Shown piece after piece: positions 26,261-35,372 of a stretch of DNA of 64,000 nucleotides. The stretch covers positions 1-64,000 of the forward strand of contig CP011020.1 of NCBI GenBank assembly GCA_001023535.1. Direction: 5' to 3'. Position numbers and translations under genes: made by a program. This DNA comes from Pseudomonas chlororaphis. Its GTDB lineage: Bacteria > Pseudomonadota > Gammaproteobacteria > Pseudomonadales > Pseudomonadaceae. The stretch's first letter is position 1. Each line of letters starts with the position of its first letter. Below the pieces are notes generated by a model that saw only the letters and a program-made list of their open reading frames with translations, was not told the DNA's origin and did no database searches.

Positions 26261-27226
26261 ATGTTGCAGCACATTCCCACCCATGTCATCGCCGGCCCCT
26301 TGGGCGCCGGCAAGACCAGCCTGATCCAGCACTTGCTGGCCCAGCGTCCGGCCAACGAGCGCTGGGCGGTGCTGATCAACGAGTTCGGCCAGATCGGCCT
26401 GGACGCCGCGCTGCTGACCCGAGCTGCCGATGGTATCGCACTGGGCGAGGTGGCCGGGGGTTGCCTGTGTTGCGTCAATGGCGTGCCGTTCCAGATCGGC
26501 CTGGGTCGACTGCTGCGCAAGGCGCGGCCCGACCGGCTATTCATCGAGCCCTCGGGCCTGGGCCATCCCATGCAGTTGATGCAGCAATTGAACGAGGCGC
26601 CATGGCTCGGCGTGCTGGCGGTGCAACCCTGCGTGCTGGTGCTCGATGCGCGGGCGCTGGCGGACGGCAGGCCAGTGCCCGACGCCCAGCTGGAAACTCT
26701 GGCGGATGCGGGATTACTGGTACTGAACAAGTCCGAGACCCTCACACAAGCTGATCGCGAACGTGTGGCCGGGCAATTGCCTGGGCGCGCGCTGCACTGG
26801 ACCCAACACGCGGCGTTGCCCCTTGATCGATTGCCGGGGCTGGCCGCTCGAGGGCGCGAGGCCGTGGCTCATCTGAAACTGCCCCAGGGCGTGGGCGCGC
26901 TGTCGGCAGTCTGGAGCGACCCCTCCCTGCCGATTTGCCTGTTCCAACAGCAAGAGACTGCCTGGAGCATCGGATGGCGCTGGCACCCCAGCCAACGGTT
27001 CGATACGGCGGCGGTGATCCAATGGCTGCAAGGCTGCGCCTGGAAGCGGGCGAAGATGGTGATCCACGGCGCCGACGGTTGGTGGTCGGCCAACGCGGTG
27101 GAAGGGGCGACACCGGACTGGCACCCCAGCGAATGGCGACAGGATTCACGCGTCGAGCTGATCTTTGACAGGCCGCAAGACGTGGCTATGTTGCAGGCCG
27201 GTCTGGCGACATGCCGGTGCCTCTGA
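26261..27226 (+). CDS. CobW/COG0523-family GTPase
   Basis: The 321-residue protein has the P-loop AGPLGAGKTS near residues 10-19, the metal-binding CLCC near 68-71 (GGCLCCVNG), and NKSE as its guanine motif near 157. A short CobW C-terminal domain follows. It is a distinct, shorter paralogue of ZigA. No convincing Zur box precedes it, and the 27-bp gap to the divergent exported protein leaves little room for a separate promoter region. It is likely a metallochaperone or metal sensor; the metal and client are unknown. Confidence 0.85.
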   Translation: MLQHIPTHVIAGPLGAGKTSLIQHLLAQRPANERWAVLINEFGQIGLDAALLTRAADGIALGEVAGGCLCCVNGVPFQIGLGRLLRKARPDRLFIEPSGLGHPMQLMQQLNEAPWLGVLAVQPCVLVLDARALADGRPVPDAQLETLADAGLLVLNKSETLTQADRERVAGQLPGRALHWTQHAALPLDRLPGLAARGREAVAHLKLPQGVGALSAVWSDPSLPICLFQQQETAWSIGWRWHPSQRFDTAAVIQWLQGCAWKRAKMVIHGADGWWSANAVEGATPDWHPSEWRQDSRVELIFDRPQDVAMLQAGLATCRCL

Positions 27227-27238
27227 ACCTGCACTGGT

Positions 27239-27661
27239 TCAGGGCTTCCACTTGTTGTGTTCCTGTCGCCACTGGCTCAGTTCAATGACTTCGGCCCTGG
27301 GCCGGGTCTGGACCGGTTCGATCGGTGCGGGTGGGGTTTCTTCGAATGGCATCGGGTAGGGCGCCAGTTCGATGTGGGCACTGTGGGCGCCGAACTGGGT
27401 AATGGTGCCCGAGTGGCGGGTTTCGCCCGTGACAGTGAATTCGAAGTTATAAATACGCGCCAAGCGTCGTCGGCCGTTGGCGTCCTTCACGAACCCGATC
27501 TTCTTCAGTGCCACGTTGCCGTCGAGCAATTCGATCTTGAGCTGGGCGCAATGCTGCATGACCCTTGCCAGCGCCCGTTCACGCAAACCATGGTTGTGCC
27601 ACAGCCAGGCGCCGCCGGTGGCCAGCAGCATCAGCACGAAGATGTTTCCAAGGGTCAGCAT
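27239..27661 (-). CDS. DUF3301 domain membrane protein
   Basis: The 140-residue protein begins with one membrane helix (LGNIFVLMLLATGGAWLW) followed by the DUF3301 core (HGLRERALARVMQHCAQLKIELLDGNVAL in outline) and a soluble tail with a Pro-rich segment. It is probably inner-membrane anchored. The family is common in gammaproteobacteria, with no assigned function. It converges on the CobW gene and diverges from pdxY. Confidence 0.8.
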   Translation of the reverse strand: MLTLGNIFVLMLLATGGAWLWHNHGLRERALARVMQHCAQLKIELLDGNVALKKIGFVKDANGRRRLARIYNFEFTVTGETRHSGTITQFGAHSAHIELAPYPMPFEETPPAPIEPVQTRPRAEVIELSQWRQEHNKWKP

Positions 27662-27780
27662 GAACGAAGTGCTCCAACAAGTTGCCGTCAGCTTAACTGT
27701 GTCGCCGGTCTGTCGTACAGGCTGCGTTTAGTCGCATACTGCGCGGCTTGAATTTCAATCGTTTTACGGAAACCTCCCGC

Positions 27781-28653
27781 ATGAAACGTACACCTCATCT
27801 GCTTGCCATCCAGTCTCATGTGGTATTCGGTCATGCCGGCAACAGCGCCGCCGTGTTTCCGATGCAGCGGGTCGGGGTCAATGTCTGGCCGCTCAACACC
27901 GTGCAGTTTTCCAATCACACCCAGTACGGCCAATGGGCCGGAGAGGTGCTGGCGCCGCAGCAGATCCCGGCCCTGGTGGAGGGCATCGCGGCCATCGGTG
28001 AGTTGGGTCAATGCGACGCGGTGCTGTCTGGCTACCTGGGCAGCGCCGCCCAGGGGCGGGCGATTCTGACCGGTGTCGCGCGGATCAAGGTGGCCAATCC
28101 GAAGGCGTTGTACCTGTGCGATCCGGTCATGGGGCATCCTGAAAAGGGCTGCATCGTGGCGCCCGAGGTGAGCACGTTTCTGCTGGAAGAAGCCGCTGCC
28201 GTGGCGGACCTCATGTGCCCGAACCAACTGGAGCTGGACAGTTTCTCGGGACGCAAGGCACAGTCATTACTCGATTGTCTGGCCATGGCCCGGGCGTTGC
28301 TGATCCGTGGGCCTAAGGCGGTGCTGGTCAAGCACCTGGCCTACCCTGGCAAGCCTGAAGACAGTTTTGAAATGCTGCTGGTGACCGCCGATGGCAGTTG
28401 GCACCTGCGCCGGCCGCTACTGGCTTTCCCGCGTCAGCCGGTGGGCGTGGGTGACCTGACGTCGGGGCTGTTCCTGGCGCGAATACTGTTGGGGGACAGC
28501 CTGGTGGCGGCCTTCGAATTCACCGCCGCCGCTGTTCATGAGGTGCTGCTGGAAACCCAGGCATGCGCCAGTTACGAGCTGGAGCTGGTTCGCGCCCAGG
28601 ACCGCATCGCCCATCCGCGTGTGCGCTTCGAGGCGGTGCCGATCAGCCTCTGA
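27781..28653 (+). CDS. pdxY: Pyridoxal kinase PdxY
   Basis: The 290-residue protein matches Pdx[22 protein letters not shown] at the N-terminus, VLSGYLGSA near residue 81, CDPVMG near 117, and [12 protein letters not shown] near 223 holding the catalytic Asp of the ribokinase fold. It phosphorylates pyridoxal with ATP in the vitamin B6 salvage pathway. The ATG at 27781 is preferred to an in-frame start 11 codons upstream because the family begins here. It is monocistronic. Confidence 0.92.
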   Translation: MKRTPHLLAIQSHVVFGHAGNSAAVFPMQRVGVNVWPLNTVQFSNHTQYGQWAGEVLAPQQIPALVEGIAAIGELGQCDAVLSGYLGSAAQGRAILTGVARIKVANPKALYLCDPVMGHPEKGCIVAPEVSTFLLEEAAAVADLMCPNQLELDSFSGRKAQSLLDCLAMARALLIRGPKAVLVKHLAYPGKPEDSFEMLLVTADGSWHLRRPLLAFPRQPVGVGDLTSGLFLARILLGDSLVAAFEFTAAAVHEVLLETQACASYELELVRAQDRIAHPRVRFEAVPISL

Positions 28654-28680
28654 TCACCCCCCAGGCTGCTGCGTGCTTTG

Positions 28681-28704
28681 TGGGAGCGGACAAGCCCGCT
28701 CCCA
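28681..28704. repeat. REP-type hairpin
   Basis: TGGGAGCGG and CCGCTCCCA form a perfect 9-bp stem with a 6-base loop between the converging pdxY and thioesterase genes. It has the same GTGGGAGC core as the other repeats here and may serve as a terminator. Confidence 0.75.
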
Positions 28705-28721
28705 TCTTCTCTGCGGCGCCG

Positions 28722-29207
28722 TTACGGCCCGTCGGCCTTGATCTCCTGATAACGTTTTTCCAGTTCCTGGCGGATCTGGCGACGTTGCTTGGCCTGTTCG
28801 AAGCGGCGCTTCTCCTCGCTGTTCTGCGGTTGCAGTGGCGGGACGGCAGCGGGTTTGCGCTGATCGTCCACCGCGACCATGGTGAAGAAGCAGCTGTTGG
28901 TATGGCGCACCGAGCGTTCACGAATGTTCTCGGTCACGACCTTGATGCCGACTTCCATCGACGTGTTACCGGTGTAGTTCACCGACGCGAGGAAGGTCAC
29001 CAGCTCGCCGACATGAATCGGCTCACGGAAAATCACCTGGTCAACCGACAACGTCACCACGTAGCGCCCGGCGTAGCGGCTGGCACAGGCGTAGGCGACT
29101 TCGTCGAGGTATTTGAGCAGGGTACCGCCATGGACATTGCCAGAGAAGTTGGCCATATCGGGGGTCATCAACACCGTCATCGACAGTTGGGCGTTTCCGG
29201 GTTCCAT
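28722..29207 (-). CDS. Acyl-CoA thioesterase (YciA-like hotdog fold)
   Basis: The 161-residue protein, starting at MEPGNAQLS (ATG at 29207), has the hotdog-thioesterase block NFSGNVHGGTLLKYLDEVAY with the catalytic Asp at about residue 36, and VTLSVDQVIFREPIHVGELV as the partner strand. It hydrolyses acyl-CoA to free acid and CoA in the cytoplasm. A charged helical tail (EEKRRFEQAKQRRQ) extends past the core. Chain-length preference cannot be told. It diverges from the antiporter gene. Confidence 0.88.
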   Translation of the reverse strand: MEPGNAQLSMTVLMTPDMANFSGNVHGGTLLKYLDEVAYACASRYAGRYVVTLSVDQVIFREPIHVGELVTFLASVNYTGNTSMEVGIKVVTENIRERSVRHTNSCFFTMVAVDDQRKPAAVPPLQPQNSEEKRRFEQAKQRRQIRQELEKRYQEIKADGP

Positions 29208-29481
29208 AACGTACTCACGGTTCAAGGCAGCGATGTAGGAAGGCACCTCTACGGGCGCTCATGGGGAGGCTGCAGGCGACACACTTTGCATACCACCGAT
29301 ATCGGGACGCTGGGCCTGTGTTTGCCGTCACGCGCCGATGGATCTGTTTCCTTATATTGCACCGTCTTTTTGTCGGAAGTCGCGGTGTTACCCTTCAAAA
29401 AGCCCATGTGAGGGCATTTCCTACAACTGAAACGGACTTATCCAGCCCTGCGTTGGGTCATCGGGAACAGGGAGCCGCGCC

Positions 29482-31245
29482 ATGCATGCCATCAGTTTTA
29501 TCCAGGATCTGGCGATCATCATGATGGTAGCGGGGGTGGTGACTGTACTCTTCCACCGTTTCAAGCAACCGGTAGTGCTGGGCTACATCGTCGCCGGTTT
29601 CATCATCGGCCCGCACACGCCGCCATTCGGCTTCATCCACGACGAAGACACGATCAAGACCCTGGCCGAGCTGGGGGTGATCTTCCTCATGTTTTGCCTG
29701 GGCCTGGAGTTCAGCCTGCGCAAGCTGTTCAAGGTTGGGGCTACCGCGTTCATCGCGGCATTCCTCGAAATTGTACTGATGATCTGGATCGGCTACGAAA
29801 TAGGGCGCTGGTTTGACTGGAGCACCATGGACTCGCTGTTCCTGGGCGCGATCCTGGCCATTTCCTCGACGACCATCATCGTCAAGGCCCTCAACGACCT
29901 GAAGATGAAGAATGAACGTTTCGCCCAGCTGATCTTCGGCGTCCTGATCGTCGAGGACATCCTGGGCATCGGCATCATTGCCTTGCTCTCGAGTATTGCC
30001 GTCAGCGGCACGGTGAGCTCTGGCGAGGTGTTTTCCACGGTCGGCAAGTTGTCGTTGTTCATGATTGTCGCGCTGGTGATCGGCATCCTGCTGGTGCCGA
30101 GGCTGCTGGCCTATGTGGCAAAGTTCGACAGCAACGAGATGCTGTTGATTACCGTGCTGGGCCTGTGTTTCGGCTTCTGCCTGCTGGTGGTGAAGCTGGA
30201 ATACAGCATGGTGCTCGGGGCCTTCCTGATTGGCGCGATCATGGCCGAGTCGCGGCAGTTGCTGAAAATCGAGCGGCTGGTAGAGCCGGTGCGCGATCTC
30301 TTCAGTGCGATTTTCTTTGTGGCCATTGGCTTGATGCTCGATCCGGCCATATTGCTGCAGTACGCCTGGCCGATTGCCGTGATCACCGCCGCAGTGGTGC
30401 TGGGCAAGATGCTGTCCTGCGGGCTCGGCGCCTTTATCGCCGGGAACGACGGGCGTACCTCGTTGCGAGTTGGGATGGGGCTTTCACAGATCGGCGAATT
30501 TTCTTTCATCATCGCTTCGTTGGGGATGACCCTGCAGGTCACCAGCGATTTCCTCTATCCGGTCGCGGTCGCCGTTTCGGTCCTGACCACGCTGATGACG
30601 CCTTACCTGATCCGAGCCGCCGACCCGCTGTCCGTAAGGTTGGCGACCGTCATGCCGAAACGTCTGACGCGGGTACTGGGGATGTACGGTGAGTGGTTGC
30701 GCAGCATCCAGCCCCAAGGCGAGGGGGCGATGGTGGCTTCGATGATCCGACGGATTCTGCTCCAGGTGGGCGTCAATCTGGCGCTGGTGATCGCGATCTT
30801 TGTCTCGGGTGGTTATTTTGCCGAAGGCATGTCGGCTTACCTGCAAGCCTGGATCAGTGACCCAAGCTGGCAAAAAGCGTTGATCTGGGGAGGGGCGTTG
30901 CTGTTGTCGCTGCCGTTCCTGATTGCCGCGTACCGCAAGCTCAAGGCGCTGTCGATGCTGTTGGCAGAGCTGGGCGTGAAGCCGGAGATGGCCGGCCGTC
31001 ACACCCAGCGCGTGCGTCGGGTGATCGCCGAAGTGATCCCGATTCTTTCGTTGCTGATGATTTTCCTGCTATTGGCAGCCTTGTCGGCCAGCATTTTGCC
31101 GACCAACAAGCTACTGGTTCTGATCGCCGTGGTGGCCATCGCGGTGGCCGCGTTGCTCTGGCGCTGGTTCGTGCGCCTGCACACACGGATGCAGGTGGCC
31201 TTGCTCGAAACCCTGGACAATCACAAGGAGTCGTCCGGGCATTGA
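29482..31245 (+). CDS. Monovalent cation:proton antiporter (CPA2, Kef-like)
   Basis: The 587-residue inner-membrane protein has about 12-15 helices. It starts FIQDLAIIMMVAGVVTVLFHRFKQP, typical of KefB/KefC/YbaL relatives, contains GVLIVEDILGIG near residue 150 with the ion-exchange acidic pair, and GLSQIGEFSFI near 332. It lacks the C-terminal NAD-binding RCK domain of KefB/C; instead it carries extra helices at the end. It exchanges K+ or Na+ for H+. AGGGAG precedes the ATG. It is monocistronic. Confidence 0.88.
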   Translation: MHAISFIQDLAIIMMVAGVVTVLFHRFKQPVVLGYIVAGFIIGPHTPPFGFIHDEDTIKTLAELGVIFLMFCLGLEFSLRKLFKVGATAFIAAFLEIVLMIWIGYEIGRWFDWSTMDSLFLGAILAISSTTIIVKALNDLKMKNERFAQLIFGVLIVEDILGIGIIALLSSIAVSGTVSSGEVFSTVGKLSLFMIVALVIGILLVPRLLAYVAKFDSNEMLLITVLGLCFGFCLLVVKLEYSMVLGAFLIGAIMAESRQLLKIERLVEPVRDLFSAIFFVAIGLMLDPAILLQYAWPIAVITAAVVLGKMLSCGLGAFIAGNDGRTSLRVGMGLSQIGEFSFIIASLGMTLQVTSDFLYPVAVAVSVLTTLMTPYLIRAADPLSVRLATVMPKRLTRVLGMYGEWLRSIQPQGEGAMVASMIRRILLQVGVNLALVIAIFVSGGYFAEGMSAYLQAWISDPSWQKALIWGGALLLSLPFLIAAYRKLKALSMLLAELGVKPEMAGRHTQRVRRVIAEVIPILSLLMIFLLLAALSASILPTNKLLVLIAVVAIAVAALLWRWFVRLHTRMQVALLETLDNHKESSGH

Positions 31246-31265
31246 TTGGCCGCGGCGAGCGTCGA

Positions 31266-31673
31266 TCAGCTTTCCAGCCAGACGTCCCGGGCCCAGTGCC
31301 AGACCGATTCCCAGGTTTCCTCGGCGATCAGTTCTTCTTCGGCTTGCCACAGCACCACGGTGCCGTCTTCTTCGACGCAGTAGTAATCGTCGCCATCCTG
31401 GCAGATCGGAATCAGGCTGCGGTCGACGCCGGCGTCCCAGGCGTTGGCAGCCACTTCCGGCAGGTAGGTGTGTGACTGTGGGTCGGTAACGGTGACCGGC
31501 TCCAGGCTGCCGTAGACGACATCGCTGACGGTCAGCAAAAACTCCCTGAAGACGAACGGGATATCGATGAACAGCTGCTCTTCGATCTCTACCAGCAGGT
31601 CTTCGTCGGGCAACTCCAGCGGAACCGGCACGGGTTCGTTGGCTTCACGCAATTGTTCGATGATTTCTTCCAC
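31266..31673 (-). CDS. SMI1/KNR4 family protein
   Basis: The 135-residue acidic protein matches the SMI1/KNR4 (SUKH-like) fold: ELPDEDLLVEIEEQLFIDIP near residue 20 and the end block WESVWHWARDVW. Some family members are immunity proteins against contact-dependent toxins; solitary copies like this in Pseudomonas have no toxin neighbour and probably a housekeeping binding role. It converges on the antiporter gene. A terminator for the next minus-strand gene lies 80 bp upstream. Confidence 0.8.
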   Translation of the reverse strand: MEEIIEQLREANEPVPVPLELPDEDLLVEIEEQLFIDIPFVFREFLLTVSDVVYGSLEPVTVTDPQSHTYLPEVAANAWDAGVDRSLIPICQDGDDYYCVEEDGTVVLWQAEEELIAEETWESVWHWARDVWLES

Positions 31674-31750
31674 GTCCGGGGATCCTCTTTCTCGATGGCG
31701 CGGTTTTGTATGGAGCGGTTTATACAGTAGCTCGCTATAGATGCAACCGC

Positions 31751-31790
31751 GAAATAGAAAACCCCGGCCGGGGCCGGGGTTCTTTTATTT
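31751..31790. terminator. Rho-independent terminator of the Tim44-like gene
   Basis: A perfect 10-bp GC-rich stem (AACCCCGGCC and GGCCGGGGTT, 31760-31781) is followed on the minus strand by a TTTTCTATTT tract. It lies 24 bp past the stop of the minus-strand gene at 31814. The T-rich tract on the other side would allow termination in both directions. Confidence 0.85.
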
Positions 31791-31813
31791 CAACATGCAA
31801 AACGCGCCAAGGT

Positions 31814-32686
31814 TCAACTGTTCTGGCGGATACCGGCTACCAGCCAAGGCTGGTCATCGCCCTGGGCACGTTCCATGTTCCAGCTTTCGCTGAACGCTTC
31901 GCCCTGGTCGAAGCGGGAGTTTTTCGACACGCCGCTGAAGGTCAGGGTGGCGATGGTCTTGTCGGCACGATCATCGACGCCGTCCAACTGCACGTGCAGA
32001 TTGTCGATGTGAGTGGACTGGAAGCCGTCACCCAACTCGGCACGCTCGCGCTTGAGGAACTCCAGCAGCTGTGGGGTCACGAATTCGGCGATCTTGTCCA
32101 TTTCGTTCGCGTCCCAATGCTCCTGCAGGGCCTGGAAGTGGCTGCGGGCAGCTTCGACGAAACGCTGTTCGTTGAACCAGGCGGGTGCGTTGATGACCGG
32201 ACGGGCCGCCACGGGCGCTGCCGAACCACCGAAGATCGAACCGCCAGCGGGTTGCTGGTTGAACACTTCACGCTGCATCGGCGCGCCGGCCGGAGCGAAC
32301 TGCTCCTGCTGCTTGCGACGGCGGGCGGCGATGAAGCGGAACACCAGGAAGGCGATGACCGCCATGATCAGGATGTCGAAGATCTGCATACCCTGGAAGC
32401 CGTCGCCCATGAACATGGAGGCGAGCAGGCCACCGGCGGCGATGCCGGCCAATGGGCCGAGCCAGCGCGAAGCGCCGCTGGCCTTGGTGGCAGCGCCAGC
32501 GGCACCGGCCGCACCGGCGGTGGCCGCCGTGGAACCGGCTGCCGAAGAAGGCGCCATCTGGCTGGTTTGGTGAGTCGGAGCGGCCCCCGAGCTTTTACCA
32601 CCGCCAAAGCGCTTGGCGGCGTTGGCATCGATGGCCATCGTCAGGCCAATGCACAGCGCCATGGCGATGCTAAGAAAACGTTTCAT
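31814..32686 (-). CDS. Tim44-like domain membrane protein
   Basis: The ATG at 32686 gives a signal sequence (MKRFLSIAMALCIGLTMAIDA), a Gly/Ser/Ala/Pro-rich linker, two membrane segments around residues 80-115 (GPLAGIAAGGLLASMFMGDGF and IFDILIMAVIAFLVFRFIA) and a C-terminal Tim44-like domain. That domain holds FNEQRFVEAARSHFQALQ near residue 170 and the DDRADKTIATLTFSG strand near 240. The product is 290 residues. The family is widespread in proteobacteria, apparently inner-membrane associated, with unknown role. It is monocistronic, with a strong terminator downstream. Confidence 0.85.
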   Translation of the reverse strand: MKRFLSIAMALCIGLTMAIDANAAKRFGGGKSSGAAPTHQTSQMAPSSAAGSTAATAGAAGAAGAATKASGASRWLGPLAGIAAGGLLASMFMGDGFQGMQIFDILIMAVIAFLVFRFIAARRRKQQEQFAPAGAPMQREVFNQQPAGGSIFGGSAAPVAARPVINAPAWFNEQRFVEAARSHFQALQEHWDANEMDKIAEFVTPQLLEFLKRERAELGDGFQSTHIDNLHVQLDGVDDRADKTIATLTFSGVSKNSRFDQGEAFSESWNMERAQGDDQPWLVAGIRQNS

Positions 32687-32876
32687 ATAAAGGCATTCCC
32701 ATTTGTGAATAGCACACGCGCCATGTTGCACAGGTGAAGTGGTGCTGGCTAGCGGCAGAGTGTTTCGGGCTTTTGCGCGACAGGTGAGGTTCAGCTTCAA
32801 TCGCGCAAGAGGGCTTGTTCGCTTTTGGCTGTAGGAAAGATGCATAAGTTCTGTCGGAGAACTGAAGGCAACCTTG

Positions 32877-32906
32877 CTGTAGGAACGAGCCTGCTCGCTC
32901 CTACAG
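32877..32906. repeat. REP-like hairpin, TGTAGGA type
   Basis: CTGTAGGAACGAGC and GCTCGCTCCTACAG pair with one mismatch around a 2-base spacer. It lies between the Tim44-like gene and the end of uvrD. The core TGTAGGAGCGAGC is a common Pseudomonas REP variant distinct from the GTGGGAGC hairpins elsewhere in this window. Confidence 0.75.
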
Positions 32907-32930
32907 GGAAAGACCCGCTTTGTGGCCGGT

Positions 32931-35111
32931 TCAGATCGCTTCGAGCTTGGCATACCCCAGCATCAGCCATTTGCTGCCTTCGCTGAAGTTCACCTGCACC
33001 CGGGCCTGGGCGCCGGCGCCTTCGAAGTTGAGGATCACTCCATCGCCGAACACCGAATGCCGTACGGCCTGGCCGAGGCTGAAGCCGGTTTCCGGGATAT
33101 CGCTGCCACCGAACAGGCTGCTGGTGCCTTGCGACTGGCCGCCGAACGGCCGGCTGACGCTGTTGGACAGGCGCACTTCCTGGATCAGGCCCTTGGGCAC
33201 TTCACGTACGAAGCGCGACACCTTGTTGTAGGTCTCGCTGCCATACAAGCGTCGGGTCTCGGCATAGGTCATGACCAAGTTCTGCATGGCCCGGGTGATG
33301 CCGACGTAGGCAAGACGCCGTTCCTCTTCCAGGCGTCCGGGTTCTTCCAGGCTCATCTTGTGGGGAAACAAGCCTTCCTCCATGCCCACCAGGAACACGT
33401 AGGGGAATTCCAGGCCCTTGGCGCTGTGCAGGGTCATCAACTGGATGCTGTCTTCGTGCTCGTCGGCCTGGGTGTCGCCGGCTTCCAGGGAGGCATGCCC
33501 GAGGAACGCCGCCAGGGGTGATAGCTCCGCGTCGTCCTCGGTGTTCTCGAAGTTGCGTGCCGCGCTGACCAGTTCCTCAAGGTTTTCCACCCGAGCCTGG
33601 CCTTTCTCGCCTTTTTCCGCTTCGTGGTAGGCGATCAGGCCGGACTGTTCGATGACGGTCTGGGTCATCAGGTGCAGCGGCATCTCCACGCACTTGGCGG
33701 CAAGGTCTTCGATCAGGTCCATGAACGCCTTCAGTGCGCCGGCCGCGCGCCCGGTGACGCCCTTGTTGGCCACCAACTGGCGCATGGCCTCCCACATGGA
33801 CACATGGCTGTGGCGTGCGTGATCGCGAATCGCTTCGACGGTCTTTTCGCCAATGCCTCGCGTCGGCACGTTGATCACCCGCTCCAGGGCCGCGTCGTTG
33901 CCGCGGCCTTCGATCAGGCGCAGGTAGGCCATGGCGTTCTTGATTTCGGCGCGTTCGAAGAAGCGCTGGCCGCCATAGATGCGGTACGGGATCCGTTCGC
34001 GCAGCAAGGCCTCTTCCAGCACCCGCGACTGGGCGTTGGAGCGGTACAGGATGGCGATGTCGCTGCGCGCCAGCCCGGTTTTCAACGCGCTCTCGATGGT
34101 TTCCACCACATAGCGGGCTTCATCGTGTTCGTTGAAGGCGGCATAGAGGTTGATGGCCTCGCCTTCGCCGCCGTCGGTCCACAGTTCCTTGCCCAGGCGC
34201 CCGGTGTTATTGGCGATCAGGGCGTTGGCGGCCTTGAGGATACCGGCGGTGGAGCGGTAGTTCTGTTCCAGGCGGATGACTTCGGCGTCCGGGAAGTCCG
34301 CCGAGTACTGGTGGATGTTCTCGATCTTGGCACCGCGCCAGCCGTAGATGGACTGGTCGTCGTCGCCCACCACCATCAGGCTGTCTCCACCCTTGGCGAG
34401 CAGGCGCAACCACGCGTATTGCACGGCGTTGGTGTCCTGGAACTCGTCCACCAGCACATGGCGGAAACGCTTCTGGTAGTGCTCCAGCAGGCCGGGATGA
34501 TCACGCCACAGGTCCAGCGCCCGCAGCAGCAGCTCGGAGAAGTCGATGACCCCGGCGCGCTGGCAGGCCGCCTCGTAGGCTTCGTAGATGCTGCGCATGG
34601 TCGCCAGGAACAGGTCGCCGCTGGCCTGGATGTGTTGCGGGCGCAGGCCTTCGTCCTTCTGGCCGTTGATGAACCACTGGGCCTGGCGGGCCGGCCAGCG
34701 CTGCTCGTCCAGGCCCAGTTCGCGGATCACGCGTTTGACCAGGCGTTGCTGGTCGTCACTGTCCAGGATCTGGAAGGTCTGGCTCAGGCCGGCTTCCTGC
34801 CAATGGGCCCGCAGCAAGCGGTGCGCCAGGCCGTGGAAGGTACCGACCCACATGCCGGCGGGGTTGATGCCCATCAACTGCTCGATGCGATGCCGCATCT
34901 CGGCCGCGGCCTTGTTGGTAAAGGTCACCGACAGGATCGAATGAGGCGAGGCGTTCTCGACCTGGATCAACCAGGCGATACGGTGCACCAGCACTCGGGT
35001 TTTACCGGAGCCAGCACCGGCCAGGACCAACTGACGACCCACGGAGGCGGCTACGGCCTGGCGTTGGGCATCGTTGAGGGAATTCAGCAGAAGGGAGAGA
35101 TCATCGCGCAT
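32931..35111 (-). CDS. uvrD: DNA helicase II
   Basis: The 726-residue superfamily 1A helicase has Walker A in LAGAGSGKTRVLVHRIAWL near residue 32, Walker B DEFQDTNAVQYAWLR near 222, motif III VVGDDDQSIYGWRGA near 247, and motif V/VI LMTLHSAKGLEFPYVF near 555 and RRLAYVGITRAMQNL near 598. It unwinds DNA 3' to 5' in nucleotide excision and mismatch repair. The length is that expected for UvrD. In pseudomonads it lies next to the GGDEF/EAL gene that follows on the other strand, as here. Confidence 0.95.
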   Translation of the reverse strand: MRDDLSLLLNSLNDAQRQAVAASVGRQLVLAGAGSGKTRVLVHRIAWLIQVENASPHSILSVTFTNKAAAEMRHRIEQLMGINPAGMWVGTFHGLAHRLLRAHWQEAGLSQTFQILDSDDQQRLVKRVIRELGLDEQRWPARQAQWFINGQKDEGLRPQHIQASGDLFLATMRSIYEAYEAACQRAGVIDFSELLLRALDLWRDHPGLLEHYQKRFRHVLVDEFQDTNAVQYAWLRLLAKGGDSLMVVGDDDQSIYGWRGAKIENIHQYSADFPDAEVIRLEQNYRSTAGILKAANALIANNTGRLGKELWTDGGEGEAINLYAAFNEHDEARYVVETIESALKTGLARSDIAILYRSNAQSRVLEEALLRERIPYRIYGGQRFFERAEIKNAMAYLRLIEGRGNDAALERVINVPTRGIGEKTVEAIRDHARHSHVSMWEAMRQLVANKGVTGRAAGALKAFMDLIEDLAAKCVEMPLHLMTQTVIEQSGLIAYHEAEKGEKGQARVENLEELVSAARNFENTEDDAELSPLAAFLGHASLEAGDTQADEHEDSIQLMTLHSAKGLEFPYVFLVGMEEGLFPHKMSLEEPGRLEEERRLAYVGITRAMQNLVMTYAETRRLYGSETYNKVSRFVREVPKGLIQEVRLSNSVSRPFGGQSQGTSSLFGGSDIPETGFSLGQAVRHSVFGDGVILNFEGAGAQARVQVNFSEGSKWLMLGYAKLEAI

Positions 35112-35372
35112 CGGGGCATTCTAGGGTGCGGCGCCACCCCGGGCAAACTCCGCTTCGCCTGAGCCGATGAAAGATCGTTTGAGGATGACCGGTTGGTCAT
35201 GGGCTGCAGCCGTTGTCAGTGCTCGCTTGCAGAGGCCGCGGGGTGAGGAACAGGCGAGTATTTTCCGTATTTTTATGAGCTGGAGCAGTGTGGGATGGCC
35301 TCGGGCTTGTGTATGCTCGGTGCTCGTTTTCGGGTTCTCCGTGCCCTCTGAATAAGAACAAGAACAGTGCCT

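Noticed and set aside
26258..26275. ATGTT-GCAGC-ACAT at the start of the second CobW gene as a Zur box
   Set aside because: The AT-rich centre of the Zur consensus is missing and the match begins at the start codon itself.
31266..31673. SMI1/KNR4 protein as a toxin-immunity gene
   Set aside because: No toxin gene, Rhs repeat or secretion gene is nearby; a solitary conserved copy is the simpler reading.
35167..35355. 62-codon frame between uvrD and the GGDEF/EAL gene
   Set aside because: No ribosome site, no recognisable domain, and it occupies the promoter region of the next gene.
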